Positions 25,281 to 32,652 of a stretch of DNA of 36,423 nt are shown here, piece after piece. The DNA lies in the NCBI GenBank assembly GCA_035281845.1, contig DATEVL010000132.1, positions 1-36,423 on the forward strand. Direction: 5' to 3'. Source of the DNA: DATEVL01 sp035281845 (GTDB lineage Bacteria > Chloroflexota > Anaerolineae > Anaerolineales > E44-bin32). A program made the translations under genes and the position numbers. Position 1 is the stretch's first letter. Each line of letters begins with the position of its first letter. Below the pieces are notes generated by a model. It saw only the letters and a list, made by a program, of their open reading frames with translations. It was not told the DNA's origin and did not search any database.

Positions 25281-25358
25281 AGTTGATGGCACCGGTCTTC
25301 GGAAGAGGCTCGGGGAAAGCCCTGCAACGCCACAGGCCTCCGCCGAGGGTGCCGGCTG

Positions 25359-25364
25359 TAGAAT
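25359..25364 (+). promoter_or_regulatory. -10 box of the pcm-like gene, set for a leaderless transcript
   Basis: TAGAAT overlaps an in-frame ATG at 25363, which therefore cannot be the start. Transcription from this box would begin at 25371-25372, exactly at the ATG 25372. No Shine-Dalgarno is present. Confidence 0.45.
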
Positions 25365-25371
25365 GGGATCG

Positions 25372-26136
25372 ATGGGTCGTCGATTCGCCCTGCTGCTCAT
25401 CGCCGTCGTGACCCTCGGCGCGATGTCGGCGACGGTCGTGCTGGCCGGAGGATGCGCGCCGACGAAGGGCCCACAGGCGCAGCTGGACGACTCCGCCTTC
25501 GACGCGGTTCGGGCCCAGATGGTGGACGACGGGGTCATTGCCTGGGGGATCACCGACCCGAAGGTGATCGAGGCTATGGCCGCGGTACCCCGCCATCGCT
25601 TCGTACCTTTGGACTACCTCGGCCAGGCCTACGAGAATCACCCGCTTCCGATCGGTTATGGGCAGACGATCTCACAGCCGTATATCGTGGCACTGATGAC
25701 CGAGACCCTCGAGCTGGAACCGGGCGCGAGGGTGTTGGAGATCGGCACCGGCTCGGGTTATCAGGCGGCCATCCTGGCCGAAGTCGGGGCGGACGTCTAT
25801 TCGATCGAGATCATTGGCCCGCTCGCGGAAACCGCAAAGGAGCGCCTGGCCCAGCTAGGTTACGCCGACATCCAGTTGCGGGCGGGGGACGGCTACAACG
25901 GTTGGCCGGAAGCCGCCCCCTTCAACGCCATCATCGTCACCGCCGCGCCGGATCATGTCCCTCAGCCCCTGCTGGCCCAGCTGGCCGTCCATGGGGTGAT
26001 GGTGATCCCGATCGGCCCTCCGGGTGGGTATCAGGAATTGTGGCGATTGAAGCGCGTCTCGGAAAGCGAGATCGAGAGCACGAGTCTGGGCGGGGTGCGC
26101 TTCGTGCCTTTGGTACGGGAATCCGAGGGCGGCTAG
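25372..26136 (+). CDS. pcm: Protein-L-isoaspartate O-methyltransferase with N-terminal export signal
   Basis: 254-residue SAM-dependent enzyme that methylates isoaspartyl residues in aged proteins so they can revert. Family signatures are complete: VPRHRFVPLDYLGQAYENHPLPIGYGQTISQPYIV (split here as HRFVPLDYLGQAYEN and PIGYGQTISQPYIV), then the SAM loop VLEIGTGSGYQAAILAE, GDGYNGWPEAAPFNAIIVTAA and PIGPPGG. Unlike the standard cytoplasmic enzyme it has about 30 extra N-terminal residues: basic MGRRF, a hydrophobic core, then VLAGGC, similar to a lipoprotein or signal peptide end. It may therefore be exported or membrane-tethered, although SAM is not expected outside the cell. The end of the gene lies 22 bp from the convergent membrane glycosyltransferase. 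Confidence 0.9.
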   Translation: MGRRFALLLIAVVTLGAMSATVVLAGGCAPTKGPQAQLDDSAFDAVRAQMVDDGVIAWGITDPKVIEAMAAVPRHRFVPLDYLGQAYENHPLPIGYGQTISQPYIVALMTETLELEPGARVLEIGTGSGYQAAILAEVGADVYSIEIIGPLAETAKERLAQLGYADIQLRAGDGYNGWPEAAPFNAIIVTAAPDHVPQPLLAQLAVHGVMVIPIGPPGGYQELWRLKRVSESEIESTSLGGVRFVPLVRESEGG

Positions 26137-26158
26137 CCGGACAATAAGCTCGGCCGGC

Positions 26159-28414
26159 CTACCAGTGGTAGGCCGCCTCGGCGCAGCGGTATCTCTCCGC
26201 CGCGGCGGCCCACACCACCAGACGGACTTCCCCAATCGAGCTGCGGAAGTGGCAGGCACTCTTGCCGGCGCCTACCAGCCGAGCCTCCAGCTCCGACCGC
26301 AGTCCGTCCAGCACCCGCGGAGCGATCAGGATCAGCGCGTGGGGATCCTGGATCTGCTCGTCGGACACCACCAGGGCGCTGTCTTCCGTCAGGGCGGCAT
26401 CGTCGAAGGGGACCTGATGCAGGCGGAGTTGCAAGGCGACCGATTCGCGTAGCGGGCTCTCCGGCATCGCAAGGATCAACAGGCGAGCCCGCGCCGGGGC
26501 AGCGTCCAGCAGATGGCCGGCCTCGCGCAGAAGAAGGACCTGCGGGGATTGGTAGCGATCAGCCATCCGCAGCCGCGAGAGAGGATAGGCTTGCACGAGG
26601 TTGGTGATCATGATCAGTCCGAGAAGTCCATCGGTGACGCGACGGACGGTGAGTTCGGAGCCTCCTAGATCGTGCAGGGCCAATTCGAGCCAGAGCAGGC
26701 CCAGGCCGCCAAGGACCGCCAGCCAGGGAAGCAGCAAGAACATGCGCGTCGGTGGCGGCGACGGATAGCTGTGAAAGGCGCCCACGAGGATCAACAGGAT
26801 TGCCAGGCTGGCCAGAAGAAAGACACCCGGCCGGCCGTTGCGCGAACGCAGCAGGGCCCCGAATCCGAGGAGGACAAGAACGGCCGAGAGCATATCGAGG
26901 AAACCGACGGCGACAAAGTGGCTCTCGCTGGCAGTGATCAGGAAGGACAGGCTGGCTTGAGCCAGATTGCGCAGGAGCTGCCGCCCGGTGGAGGCCCAGT
27001 CCGCCACGAGCGACGGATCCTGCCACGGCGTTCCCGCCAGTTTCGTCTGCCAGAACTCGACCTGTAGCAGGAGGGGGAGCGCCGTGGCGAGCAGGCAAAC
27101 CCCGACAATCCACCAGCGGCCGCGTGCGGCGCGCCTCGGACGGTGCTGAGCTGCAAACAGGAGGGCGACGGGAAGGGTCAGGATGGCGCCTGGGTAAACG
27201 AAGAAGCTCAGCCCCAACGCCGCGCCGAAGGCGACGGCGGCTAACCTCCCGCGACTTCGGATGAACCAGGTCGCCGCCGCCAGGCAGAGTGAGAAGGAGA
27301 AGAGTGCCTGGAGGTTGTTGTAGCCGATCTTGCCGAAGCTCATCAGGTAGTGCGAGATCGCCAGCAACGCGCCGGCCAAGATGGCCAGGCGCCGCCCGCC
27401 GATGACCTCGACGAAGATATAGAACGGCCACAGGCTCAGTGCCGCCAGGTACAGGTTGCTGAAGCGCCATCCGAATAATCCCGGGCCGAACACGGCCATG
27501 CTGGCGACCTGGATTAGGGACGAGAAACCCGGGTGGGTGGTGTAGACCCCCGACGGGTTGTAAAGCTGCGCTCCGATCGAGGTGAGGTCGGCGTGCGCGA
27601 GCAGGCCGGCGGCGAAGGTGTAGAACCCATACTCGTCCCCAATCGCCGAGAACCACCAAGCCCTGAAATAGAGCGAAGTGAGAACGAGGCTGAGGGAGAT
27701 CAACCAGAAGGCGGGGGTGATCGTGCTGCGTCTCGTTCGCCAGAGAAGAATGTGGGCCGAGACTGCCAGGATCGCCAGCGCCGGCGCCGCGGGGCTTCGA
27801 TCGACGGAGGTGAACAAAGTGAGGACGAGCAGGATGTGAGCCGCCAGAGGTCCGGCCCATCCGCGCCACAAGGCCAGGGCCGCGGCGAGGGCACGGCCGA
27901 CGGTGATCTCAGTGAGCATGCACGCAGAAAGGAAGGCGAGGTAGAGGATCGCATAGTCCCAGCCCGGTCTGGTGCCGCCAACCGCATCCGAAACGAGGAC
28001 GCCTAGCAGAGCCAGCGCTGATCCCGCCAGAGCCACCGTCGCCAACCGTCGTTGCAGAGTTGCTGGAGGAGGGGCGGCGACGCCCTCTTCCAGAGGGCGA
28101 GGCTCGAGCGGACTGCGGGGCGTCGGTCGAAGTGCCACGAGGAATACGGCGGCCAAAGCCGCCGGGACGATGAGCAAAATGGCCGGCGGCCATGGACCAA
28201 GACAGGCCGATGGCAAACGACACCAAATCGCCATCAGGAGATCGTTGACAGACTGGTCGCCCAGCCAACGGTCGCCAAAGACAAGCAGGGAGGGCAGGCA
28301 AGCGACCACCAGGATGACGGACAAAGACAAAGCCGTCGGCCGCTTATGCCCCGCTGTTGAGCCCGGCTTCGTAGAATGAGCGGCCTCAGCGGATGGGTTG
28401 AGGGGAGGCGCCAT
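26159..28414 (-). CDS. Large polytopic membrane glycosyltransferase, GT39/ArnT-like
   Basis: 751-residue protein with about 13-16 membrane segments, resembling the PMT_2/ArnT glycosyltransferases that use polyprenyl-phosphate sugars at the outer face of the membrane. The key acidic pair is in a loop after the first helices, FSAIGDEYGFYTFAAGLL (about 255-272), and the TTHPGFSSLIQ stretch fits the family. The first 230 residues hold extra helices not needed by the core fold. The C-terminal 150 residues form a soluble domain. ATG 28414 lies 3 bp after the stop of the upstream spermidine-synthase-like gene (TGA-gtc-ATG), so the two are coupled. The acceptor is unknown. A link with the GT2 enzyme at 21 kb, which could make the lipid-linked sugar donor, is inference. 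Confidence 0.75.
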   Translation of the reverse strand: MAPPLNPSAEAAHSTKPGSTAGHKRPTALSLSVILVVACLPSLLVFGDRWLGDQSVNDLLMAIWCRLPSACLGPWPPAILLIVPAALAAVFLVALRPTPRSPLEPRPLEEGVAAPPPATLQRRLATVALAGSALALLGVLVSDAVGGTRPGWDYAILYLAFLSACMLTEITVGRALAAALALWRGWAGPLAAHILLVLTLFTSVDRSPAAPALAILAVSAHILLWRTRRSTITPAFWLISLSLVLTSLYFRAWWFSAIGDEYGFYTFAAGLLAHADLTSIGAQLYNPSGVYTTHPGFSSLIQVASMAVFGPGLFGWRFSNLYLAALSLWPFYIFVEVIGGRRLAILAGALLAISHYLMSFGKIGYNNLQALFSFSLCLAAATWFIRSRGRLAAVAFGAALGLSFFVYPGAILTLPVALLFAAQHRPRRAARGRWWIVGVCLLATALPLLLQVEFWQTKLAGTPWQDPSLVADWASTGRQLLRNLAQASLSFLITASESHFVAVGFLDMLSAVLVLLGFGALLRSRNGRPGVFLLASLAILLILVGAFHSYPSPPPTRMFLLLPWLAVLGGLGLLWLELALHDLGGSELTVRRVTDGLLGLIMITNLVQAYPLSRLRMADRYQSPQVLLLREAGHLLDAAPARARLLILAMPESPLRESVALQLRLHQVPFDDAALTEDSALVVSDEQIQDPHALILIAPRVLDGLRSELEARLVGAGKSACHFRSSIGEVRLVVWAAAAERYRCAEAAYHW

Positions 28415-28417
28415 GAC

Positions 28418-30784
28418 TCAGGACGCCCGAGAGATCTGGTTGCGCAGCGCCAACCAAGCGGCCAAGTAACCGAGTCCACCGAGGACCATCAACAAACGCA
28501 ATCCGAGGTCGATGGCGATCATGGCGGCAAGCACGCCGGCTACGCCCGATACGGCGCCGTTGACCGCCCAAGCCATCCCGACCCGAGAGGAATCGCCTGC
28601 GGCGAACCGACGCAGTCCCGACGGGAACGGGACCCCCATGAGCAGGCCAAGAGGCGTGATCAGAACGGCCGTCCACGCAATGCGGAGGGGGTAAACCCAC
28701 CCCAGCGACGGAAGGACAAGAATCGGGAGAGCGGCAGCGAGGGCCACGGCGTACAGGCCGAGCGCGATCAAGGCACGGGGCAGGTGGACTCGGTCGGAGA
28801 GCAGGCTTCCGACCCCTGAAGCGAGCAGCAAGGAGGATAGGACCACGACGAAGGAGATCGTCGACCGCTCGAGCGGCAGGGTAAAGCGGATCAGCAGCGA
28901 GACTTCGATCAGGATGAAGCCCGCGCCCAAGCCGGCGAAATAGATCCATCCGGAGCGAGGGAGGCGAGGCCCAGCGCGGCGGAAGACCGTCGGGACCAGC
29001 ATCAGGATCGCCGCCAGCACCACCATCAGAATCATCAACGCCAGCAAGACCAGATAGCCGCTGCCCCCGAAGGGCTGCCAGCTCTGGCCGAGCGCGGCGA
29101 TGACGTCAGGCGTCTGGCGCCAGCGGAAGAAATGGTAGAAGAACGGCCGATCGTCCGATGGAGGGCCAATCTGAAACGGATACTCGCGGCGTAAGAGTTC
29201 AGGGTCGCTCAGCAATCGCCGGAAGAGCGCCGGGTAGGGGTCGTCCTGGATTCGATTGAAAAGGTTGAGCTCGTCCGGCTTCAGATCGGGAAGGTAGATC
29301 AGGTCGTAACCGTTTTGGGTGAGGAAGCGGCGAAGCTCTTCCATCTCGGTGGCGGTCCAGGGGCGGGCGGAGGCCAGCATGGTGGAAGTGCGCATCCCGC
29401 GGAAGACAGCCACCCGGGCCTGCGGGTCCGCGACCCCGGCCTCGCGCATCCCATCCAGCACGGTCGACCAGGCGCGGACGGATTCGGCCGGCGGCGTGGT
29501 CAGCCAGCGCGTGAGGACGAGCAGCCCGCCATCGCCCAGCCGACAATATGCCGCCGACATGGCCTCGCGGGTCAGATCGAACGACTCGCCCAGGCTGAAA
29601 GCTCCGGACGCCACCGGTCGGAACGGTTCGGTCAGGGCGAAATCGATGACATCGTATTCGGTCTCGGTGCTGTTCAGCGCGCCCCGGCTGGAGGAGGCGA
29701 GCAACCGAAGGCGCGGGTCGTCGAGGAGATGGAAGGTGAACGTGCCGTACGGGCCGCGCAAGGCTTCAATTACGAGCCGTTCGTCGACGGGCACGTCCAC
29801 CGAGGCGGCTCCGGAGGCGAGGGCCAAGCCGGCCCCGAGGCCGGCACCCGGTCGCAAGATCAGACTGCGCGCCGCAGGACGCAAAGCAAAGGCGATTCCG
29901 GAAGGCATGGCGCGCGCCAGATCCTGCGAGGCAGGGGCTGTCGGGTCGAGGGAAGTCGCGGCAAGCGGACCGTCCCCATCCAGGAAGAGGCCAATCTGCG
30001 GCGGGAGTTCCCCTGCGAAGTTGAGACTCAGACCGGGGAAGCTGTGGACGCCGGCGCTCTCGACGACATCCAAACGGGCGGACACCCCGTCCGCTTGATG
30101 AGTGACCTTCGCGTCTGGGTAGAGCCGAGCCTGGGCCAGCGGTTTGTTGGGCGAGAGACGGAGGGATAGCGAATCGGGCGGCCGCACGGCGAGCGCGGTC
30201 AACACGATGAAGGCGGATATTGCCGCCCACCGCTTCCGTCGATCGCCCATCAGGACCGCCGCGCCGGCCATCCCGGCCGCGGCCGAGACGGCAACGGCCG
30301 CTTCGAGGCGGACGGTTGTCGTGACCACAAGCGCCACGAGCGGCCCGGCTGCCGCGCCGACCAGGTTCGCGGCATAAACACGTCCGGGGCTCGCGCTGGC
30401 GGCCAAGGCCGTGCCGGTAAACCAACCGTGGAAGAAGAACGGAAGGGCGGCGCTGCCGAAATACAGCGCCAAGACGGCGATCTGACGCCGATCCCAGGCG
30501 ACGGCATAGGAATCGAAAGGGATCCGATTGAGGATGGCATAGGCCAGCAGGATCGAACCGGAGAACCCCACCGCGAGTTTCGCAGGCCGAGCCGGGGAGG
30601 TGCGCAGGGCTACGGCGGTTCCGCCGGCGGCTGTCCCCAGCACGGCCAGGCTGACCACCAGGAAAGCGAAGTGGTAAAACTGTTGAATGGCGTACAGGCG
30701 CAGGAGCGCTACTTCGAAACAGAGCGCGCCAGCCGAGAGCAGGAGCAGCGACCATCCGGCTCGGGCCCAGATCGCCTTTTGCAT
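28418..30784 (-). CDS. Membrane protein with spermidine-synthase-like central region
   Basis: 788-residue protein of a type common in large environmental genomes. N-terminal membrane block (about 10-200, six or more helices), a soluble middle (about 225-555) that resembles a degenerate polyamine aminopropyltransferase fold, and a second membrane block (about 565-785). Recognisable middle pieces include YDVIDFALTEPFRPVASG and GGLLVLTRWLTTPP, placed as in spermidine synthases, and DDRPFFYHFF before the second block. The usual SAM-type glycine loop is RPGAGLGAGLALASGA, so catalytic ability is uncertain. ATG 30784 is chosen because a TACAAT lies just upstream and GGGGAACGG precedes it. The frame to 30955 would cross the divergent mgsA gene. 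It is first in a two-gene operon. Function unknown. Confidence 0.75.
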   Translation of the reverse strand: MQKAIWARAGWSLLLLSAGALCFEVALLRLYAIQQFYHFAFLVVSLAVLGTAAGGTAVALRTSPARPAKLAVGFSGSILLAYAILNRIPFDSYAVAWDRRQIAVLALYFGSAALPFFFHGWFTGTALAASASPGRVYAANLVGAAAGPLVALVVTTTVRLEAAVAVSAAAGMAGAAVLMGDRRKRWAAISAFIVLTALAVRPPDSLSLRLSPNKPLAQARLYPDAKVTHQADGVSARLDVVESAGVHSFPGLSLNFAGELPPQIGLFLDGDGPLAATSLDPTAPASQDLARAMPSGIAFALRPAARSLILRPGAGLGAGLALASGAASVDVPVDERLVIEALRGPYGTFTFHLLDDPRLRLLASSSRGALNSTETEYDVIDFALTEPFRPVASGAFSLGESFDLTREAMSAAYCRLGDGGLLVLTRWLTTPPAESVRAWSTVLDGMREAGVADPQARVAVFRGMRTSTMLASARPWTATEMEELRRFLTQNGYDLIYLPDLKPDELNLFNRIQDDPYPALFRRLLSDPELLRREYPFQIGPPSDDRPFFYHFFRWRQTPDVIAALGQSWQPFGGSGYLVLLALMILMVVLAAILMLVPTVFRRAGPRLPRSGWIYFAGLGAGFILIEVSLLIRFTLPLERSTISFVVVLSSLLLASGVGSLLSDRVHLPRALIALGLYAVALAAALPILVLPSLGWVYPLRIAWTAVLITPLGLLMGVPFPSGLRRFAAGDSSRVGMAWAVNGAVSGVAGVLAAMIAIDLGLRLLMVLGGLGYLAAWLALRNQISRAS

Positions 30785-30799
30785 ATCCGTTCCCCTTCC

Positions 30800-30805
30800 A
30801 TTGTA
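30800..30805 (-). promoter_or_regulatory. -10 box of the spermidine-synthase-like operon
   Basis: TACAAT on the minus strand; transcription start near 30793, a leader of about 9 nt. The intergenic space to mgsA is only 54 bp, so the two divergent genes share it. Confidence 0.4.
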
Positions 30806-30838
30806 ACCACCGGGGACCTCACCCTTTCGGAGGGCAGG

Positions 30839-31300
30839 ATGACCAAATCCATTCAGATGGCAAGTCGCAAACGCGTGGCGCTCGTCGCTCACGACAACCG
30901 CAAGAAGGATCTGCTCGAATGGGCGCGTTTCAACCGCGGCTCGCTGGCGGACCATGACCTGTTTGCCACCGGCACGACAGGGGCGTTCTTGGCGGAGACT
31001 CTGGACCTCCCGGTGGAGCGCCTAATGCACGGGCCGCTGGGGGGCGACCAGCAGATCGGGGCACGCATCGCCGAGGGCGTCATCGATTTTCTGGTTTTCT
31101 TCTGGGACCCGCTGGAGCCCCTGCCGCACGATCCCGACGTCAAGGCGCTCCTGCGAATCGCCGTTCTGTACAACGTCCCGACGGCCTGCAATCGGTCGAC
31201 GGCGGACTTCCTGATCTCCTCGCCGCTGATGACTCGCGAATACGACCGAATCCAGCTTGACTACCGCGCCCAGCTCGAGGCGCGGCCGCGGCCGGTGTGA
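30839..31300 (+). CDS. mgsA: Methylglyoxal synthase
   Basis: 153-residue cytoplasmic enzyme, one residue longer than the E. coli protein, which turns dihydroxyacetone phosphate into methylglyoxal and phosphate and so bypasses lower glycolysis. The catalytic Asp is Asp70 in HGPLGGDQQIGARI. The companion residues His18 in VAHDNRKKDL, His97 and Asp100 in LPHDPDVKALLR and the phosphate-binding TGTTG (44-48) are all present. VPTACNRSTADFLISS is the family C-terminal motif. ATG 30839 has GGAGG at good distance. It is the only soluble metabolic gene here and is divergent from the membrane-protein operon. An inverted heptamer-repeat element follows directly, so it is probably monocistronic. Confidence 0.95.
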   Translation: MTKSIQMASRKRVALVAHDNRKKDLLEWARFNRGSLADHDLFATGTTGAFLAETLDLPVERLMHGPLGGDQQIGARIAEGVIDFLVFFWDPLEPLPHDPDVKALLRIAVLYNVPTACNRSTADFLISSPLMTREYDRIQLDYRAQLEARPRPV

Positions 31301-31304
31301 AAAA

Positions 31305-31451
31305 CAGTGGTCAGTGGCGAGTGGTCAGTGGTCAGAATCGGCGATGGGCTGACTGGCGACTGCGAAGTCTTCGATCCCGAGAGGCGAATTGCCATTGCCA
31401 AGCTCTCCCTTCCTGATCTCACTGACCACCGACCACCGACCACTGACCACT
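31305..31451. repeat. Inverted heptamer-repeat element, copy 2
   Basis: The left arm (31306-31335) is four heptads of AGTGGTC type (one is AGTGGCG). The right arm (31422-31451) is four heptads of CTGACCA/CCGACCA type. They enclose 86 bp of unique sequence with no ORF. The arms match those at 6631-6720. This fills most of the 240 bp between mgsA and hsp20. Confidence 0.8.
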
Positions 31452-31542
31452 AATGTCTTTCTTATGTTCCTCGTATTCCCTTCCAACATGGCCCTGGGAC
31501 AATGGGCTTCAAACGCGCCCTTGAGGCTGATGGAGGTAGACC

Positions 31543-31944
31543 ATGTTGACCGCTTATTGGAGACGACCGTGGCTTGAGCGCCGGCTGGATCCAGCCTGGA
31601 CCCTCGGTTTCAGTGGCGGAAGCCGCCTGCCGGTGGATGTCCGTGAAGACGATGAGGCTTATCACATCTCGGCCGCCGTGCCGGGGCTGAAGGCCGAGCA
31701 GGTCGAGATCCAGGTTCTCGACGACGTCGTCACCCTGCGGGTCCGGCCGAAGGCCGAGGCGGATGAATCGCCCGCGTACCTGTTGCGCGAGATCCACGAG
31801 GGTGACCGGGAGCGGAGCTTCCGCCTGCCGGCGCCGGTGGATGCGACCAAGGCCGAGGCGGTGGTGGAGAATGGATTGCTTCGTCTCGACCTGCCCAAGG
31901 CCGACGAGGTCCGCCCTAAGTCCATCCGCGTGACCGGCAAATAA
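31543..31944 (+). CDS. Small heat shock protein, Hsp20/alpha-crystallin family
   Basis: 133-residue ATP-independent chaperone that holds unfolding proteins. A short N-terminal tail (1-28, with ERRLDPAW) precedes the alpha-crystallin domain (about 30-120): LPVDVREDDEAYHISAAVPG, then LDDVVTLRVRPKAE, REIHEGDRERSFRLP and VENGLLRLDLPKADEVRP. The C-terminal extension is very short and ends in SIRVTGK, with SIRV standing where the IxI motif normally lies. ATG 31543 follows GGAGG. No CIRCE element or clear heat-shock promoter is seen upstream. A strong terminator follows, so it is probably a single-gene unit. Confidence 0.93.
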   Translation: MLTAYWRRPWLERRLDPAWTLGFSGGSRLPVDVREDDEAYHISAAVPGLKAEQVEIQVLDDVVTLRVRPKAEADESPAYLLREIHEGDRERSFRLPAPVDATKAEAVVENGLLRLDLPKADEVRPKSIRVTGK

Positions 31945-31959
31945 CCTAGTTCCGACGAG

Positions 31960-31995
31960 AGAACAGGCCGGGCATTGCCCGGCTTGTTCTGTTTT
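31960..31995 (+). terminator. Rho-independent terminator of hsp20
   Basis: A 14 bp stem, AGAACAGGCCGGGC with GCCCGGCTTGTTCT (one G-T pair), loop ATT, followed by GTTTTAT. It lies 15 bp after the hsp20 stop. Confidence 0.85.
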
Positions 31996-32014
31996 ATCCC
32001 GAGACCGCCCGAAG

Positions 32015-32020
32015 TAGAAT
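32015..32020 (+). promoter_or_regulatory. Possible -10 box for the membrane-anchored helical protein
   Basis: TAGAAT lies 64 bases before the ATG at 32084 and after the hsp20 terminator. No good -35. The following leader can pair GGGGTT (32039-32044) with AACCCC (32057-32062). Confidence 0.3.
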
Positions 32021-32083
32021 CGGCGACACCGTGAGACCGGGGTTAGGCCGACGCTCAACCCCGCACCATGACAAGGAGTCAGC

Positions 32084-32596
32084 ATGAGCCAGGAACATGC
32101 GGAGCCTCGCCGGGTCGGCTGCCTGAGCCGGGCCGTCTACATCGTCATCGTTGGATTGTTGATTCTCGGTTTCGCCGGCGGAGCGATCTATTTCCTGTGG
32201 TACCAGCCGGTCGCCGCAGAGAACAAGGCGATGCTCGCCGAGCTGGCAAAGTTGCGGCCGCTCGAGGGGCAAAATGAGGAACTTCGTTCGCAGGTGGAAC
32301 AGGCTGCCGTCCGCCTGCTTGTTCTTCAGGCTCTGGTGGACACCAACGCCGGCCGGGCCTTCCTGGCGCTGGGTCAGCCCGAGCAGGCCGCCGACAGCTT
32401 GTCGTCGGCCGGCTCCTGGTTGGAGCAGCTGGCGGCGCGGGTGAGTTCGGCCGATGCGACGGATGTCGGGCAGATGCGTGATCGCCTCGGGCTTGCGCAG
32501 GGCGAGGTCAGGACCGACGCGTTCGCGGCCCAAAGCGATCTCGACGTGCTGGCGAACGATCTCTCGCAGCTTGCGGGGGCGTTGGGCGAAAAATAG
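32084..32596 (+). CDS. Membrane-anchored helical (coiled-coil) protein, function unknown
   Basis: Not a recognised family. The 170-residue product has one membrane helix near the N-terminus (about 18-42, YIVIVGLLILGFAGGAIYFL) preceded by a short, mildly basic tail, so the bulk probably faces outward. The rest is helical: a coiled-coil-like stretch (about 44-75, ENKAMLAELAKLRPLEGQNE), then a helical hairpin resembling a single TPR (DTNAGRAFLALGQPEQAADSL), and a final amphipathic helix. The ATG has AAGGAG at optimal distance. It sits between the hsp20 terminator and a perfect palindrome that separates it from the convergent chaperone-protease operon. A structural or adaptor role is a guess. Confidence 0.7.
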   Translation: MSQEHAEPRRVGCLSRAVYIVIVGLLILGFAGGAIYFLWYQPVAAENKAMLAELAKLRPLEGQNEELRSQVEQAAVRLLVLQALVDTNAGRAFLALGQPEQAADSLSSAGSWLEQLAARVSSADATDVGQMRDRLGLAQGEVRTDAFAAQSDLDVLANDLSQLAGALGEK

Positions 32597-32611
32597 ATCT
32601 GGCGCCGCGGA

Positions 32612-32635
32612 AGGGGCACGGCGCGCCGTGCCCCT
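32612..32635. terminator. Perfect 24-base palindrome between convergent genes
   Basis: AGGGGCACGGCG followed directly by its exact complement CGCCGTGCCCCT. It lies in the 56 bp between the helical protein gene and the BaeRF10 gene. I recall similar GGGGCACGGCG palindromes dispersed in Chloroflexota and cyanobacterial genomes, so it may be both a repeat and a transcription stop. Confidence 0.6.
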
Positions 32636-32652
32636 ACGTACCTTTGCCGATC

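Noticed and set aside
26559..27869. 436-residue minus-strand open frame in another phase of the membrane glycosyltransferase
   Set aside because: Overlaps completely with the GT39-like gene and has low-complexity Arg/Pro/Gly composition.
31336..31421. Small gene inside the second heptamer-repeat element
   Set aside because: The core has no ORF with a ribosome site and a start.
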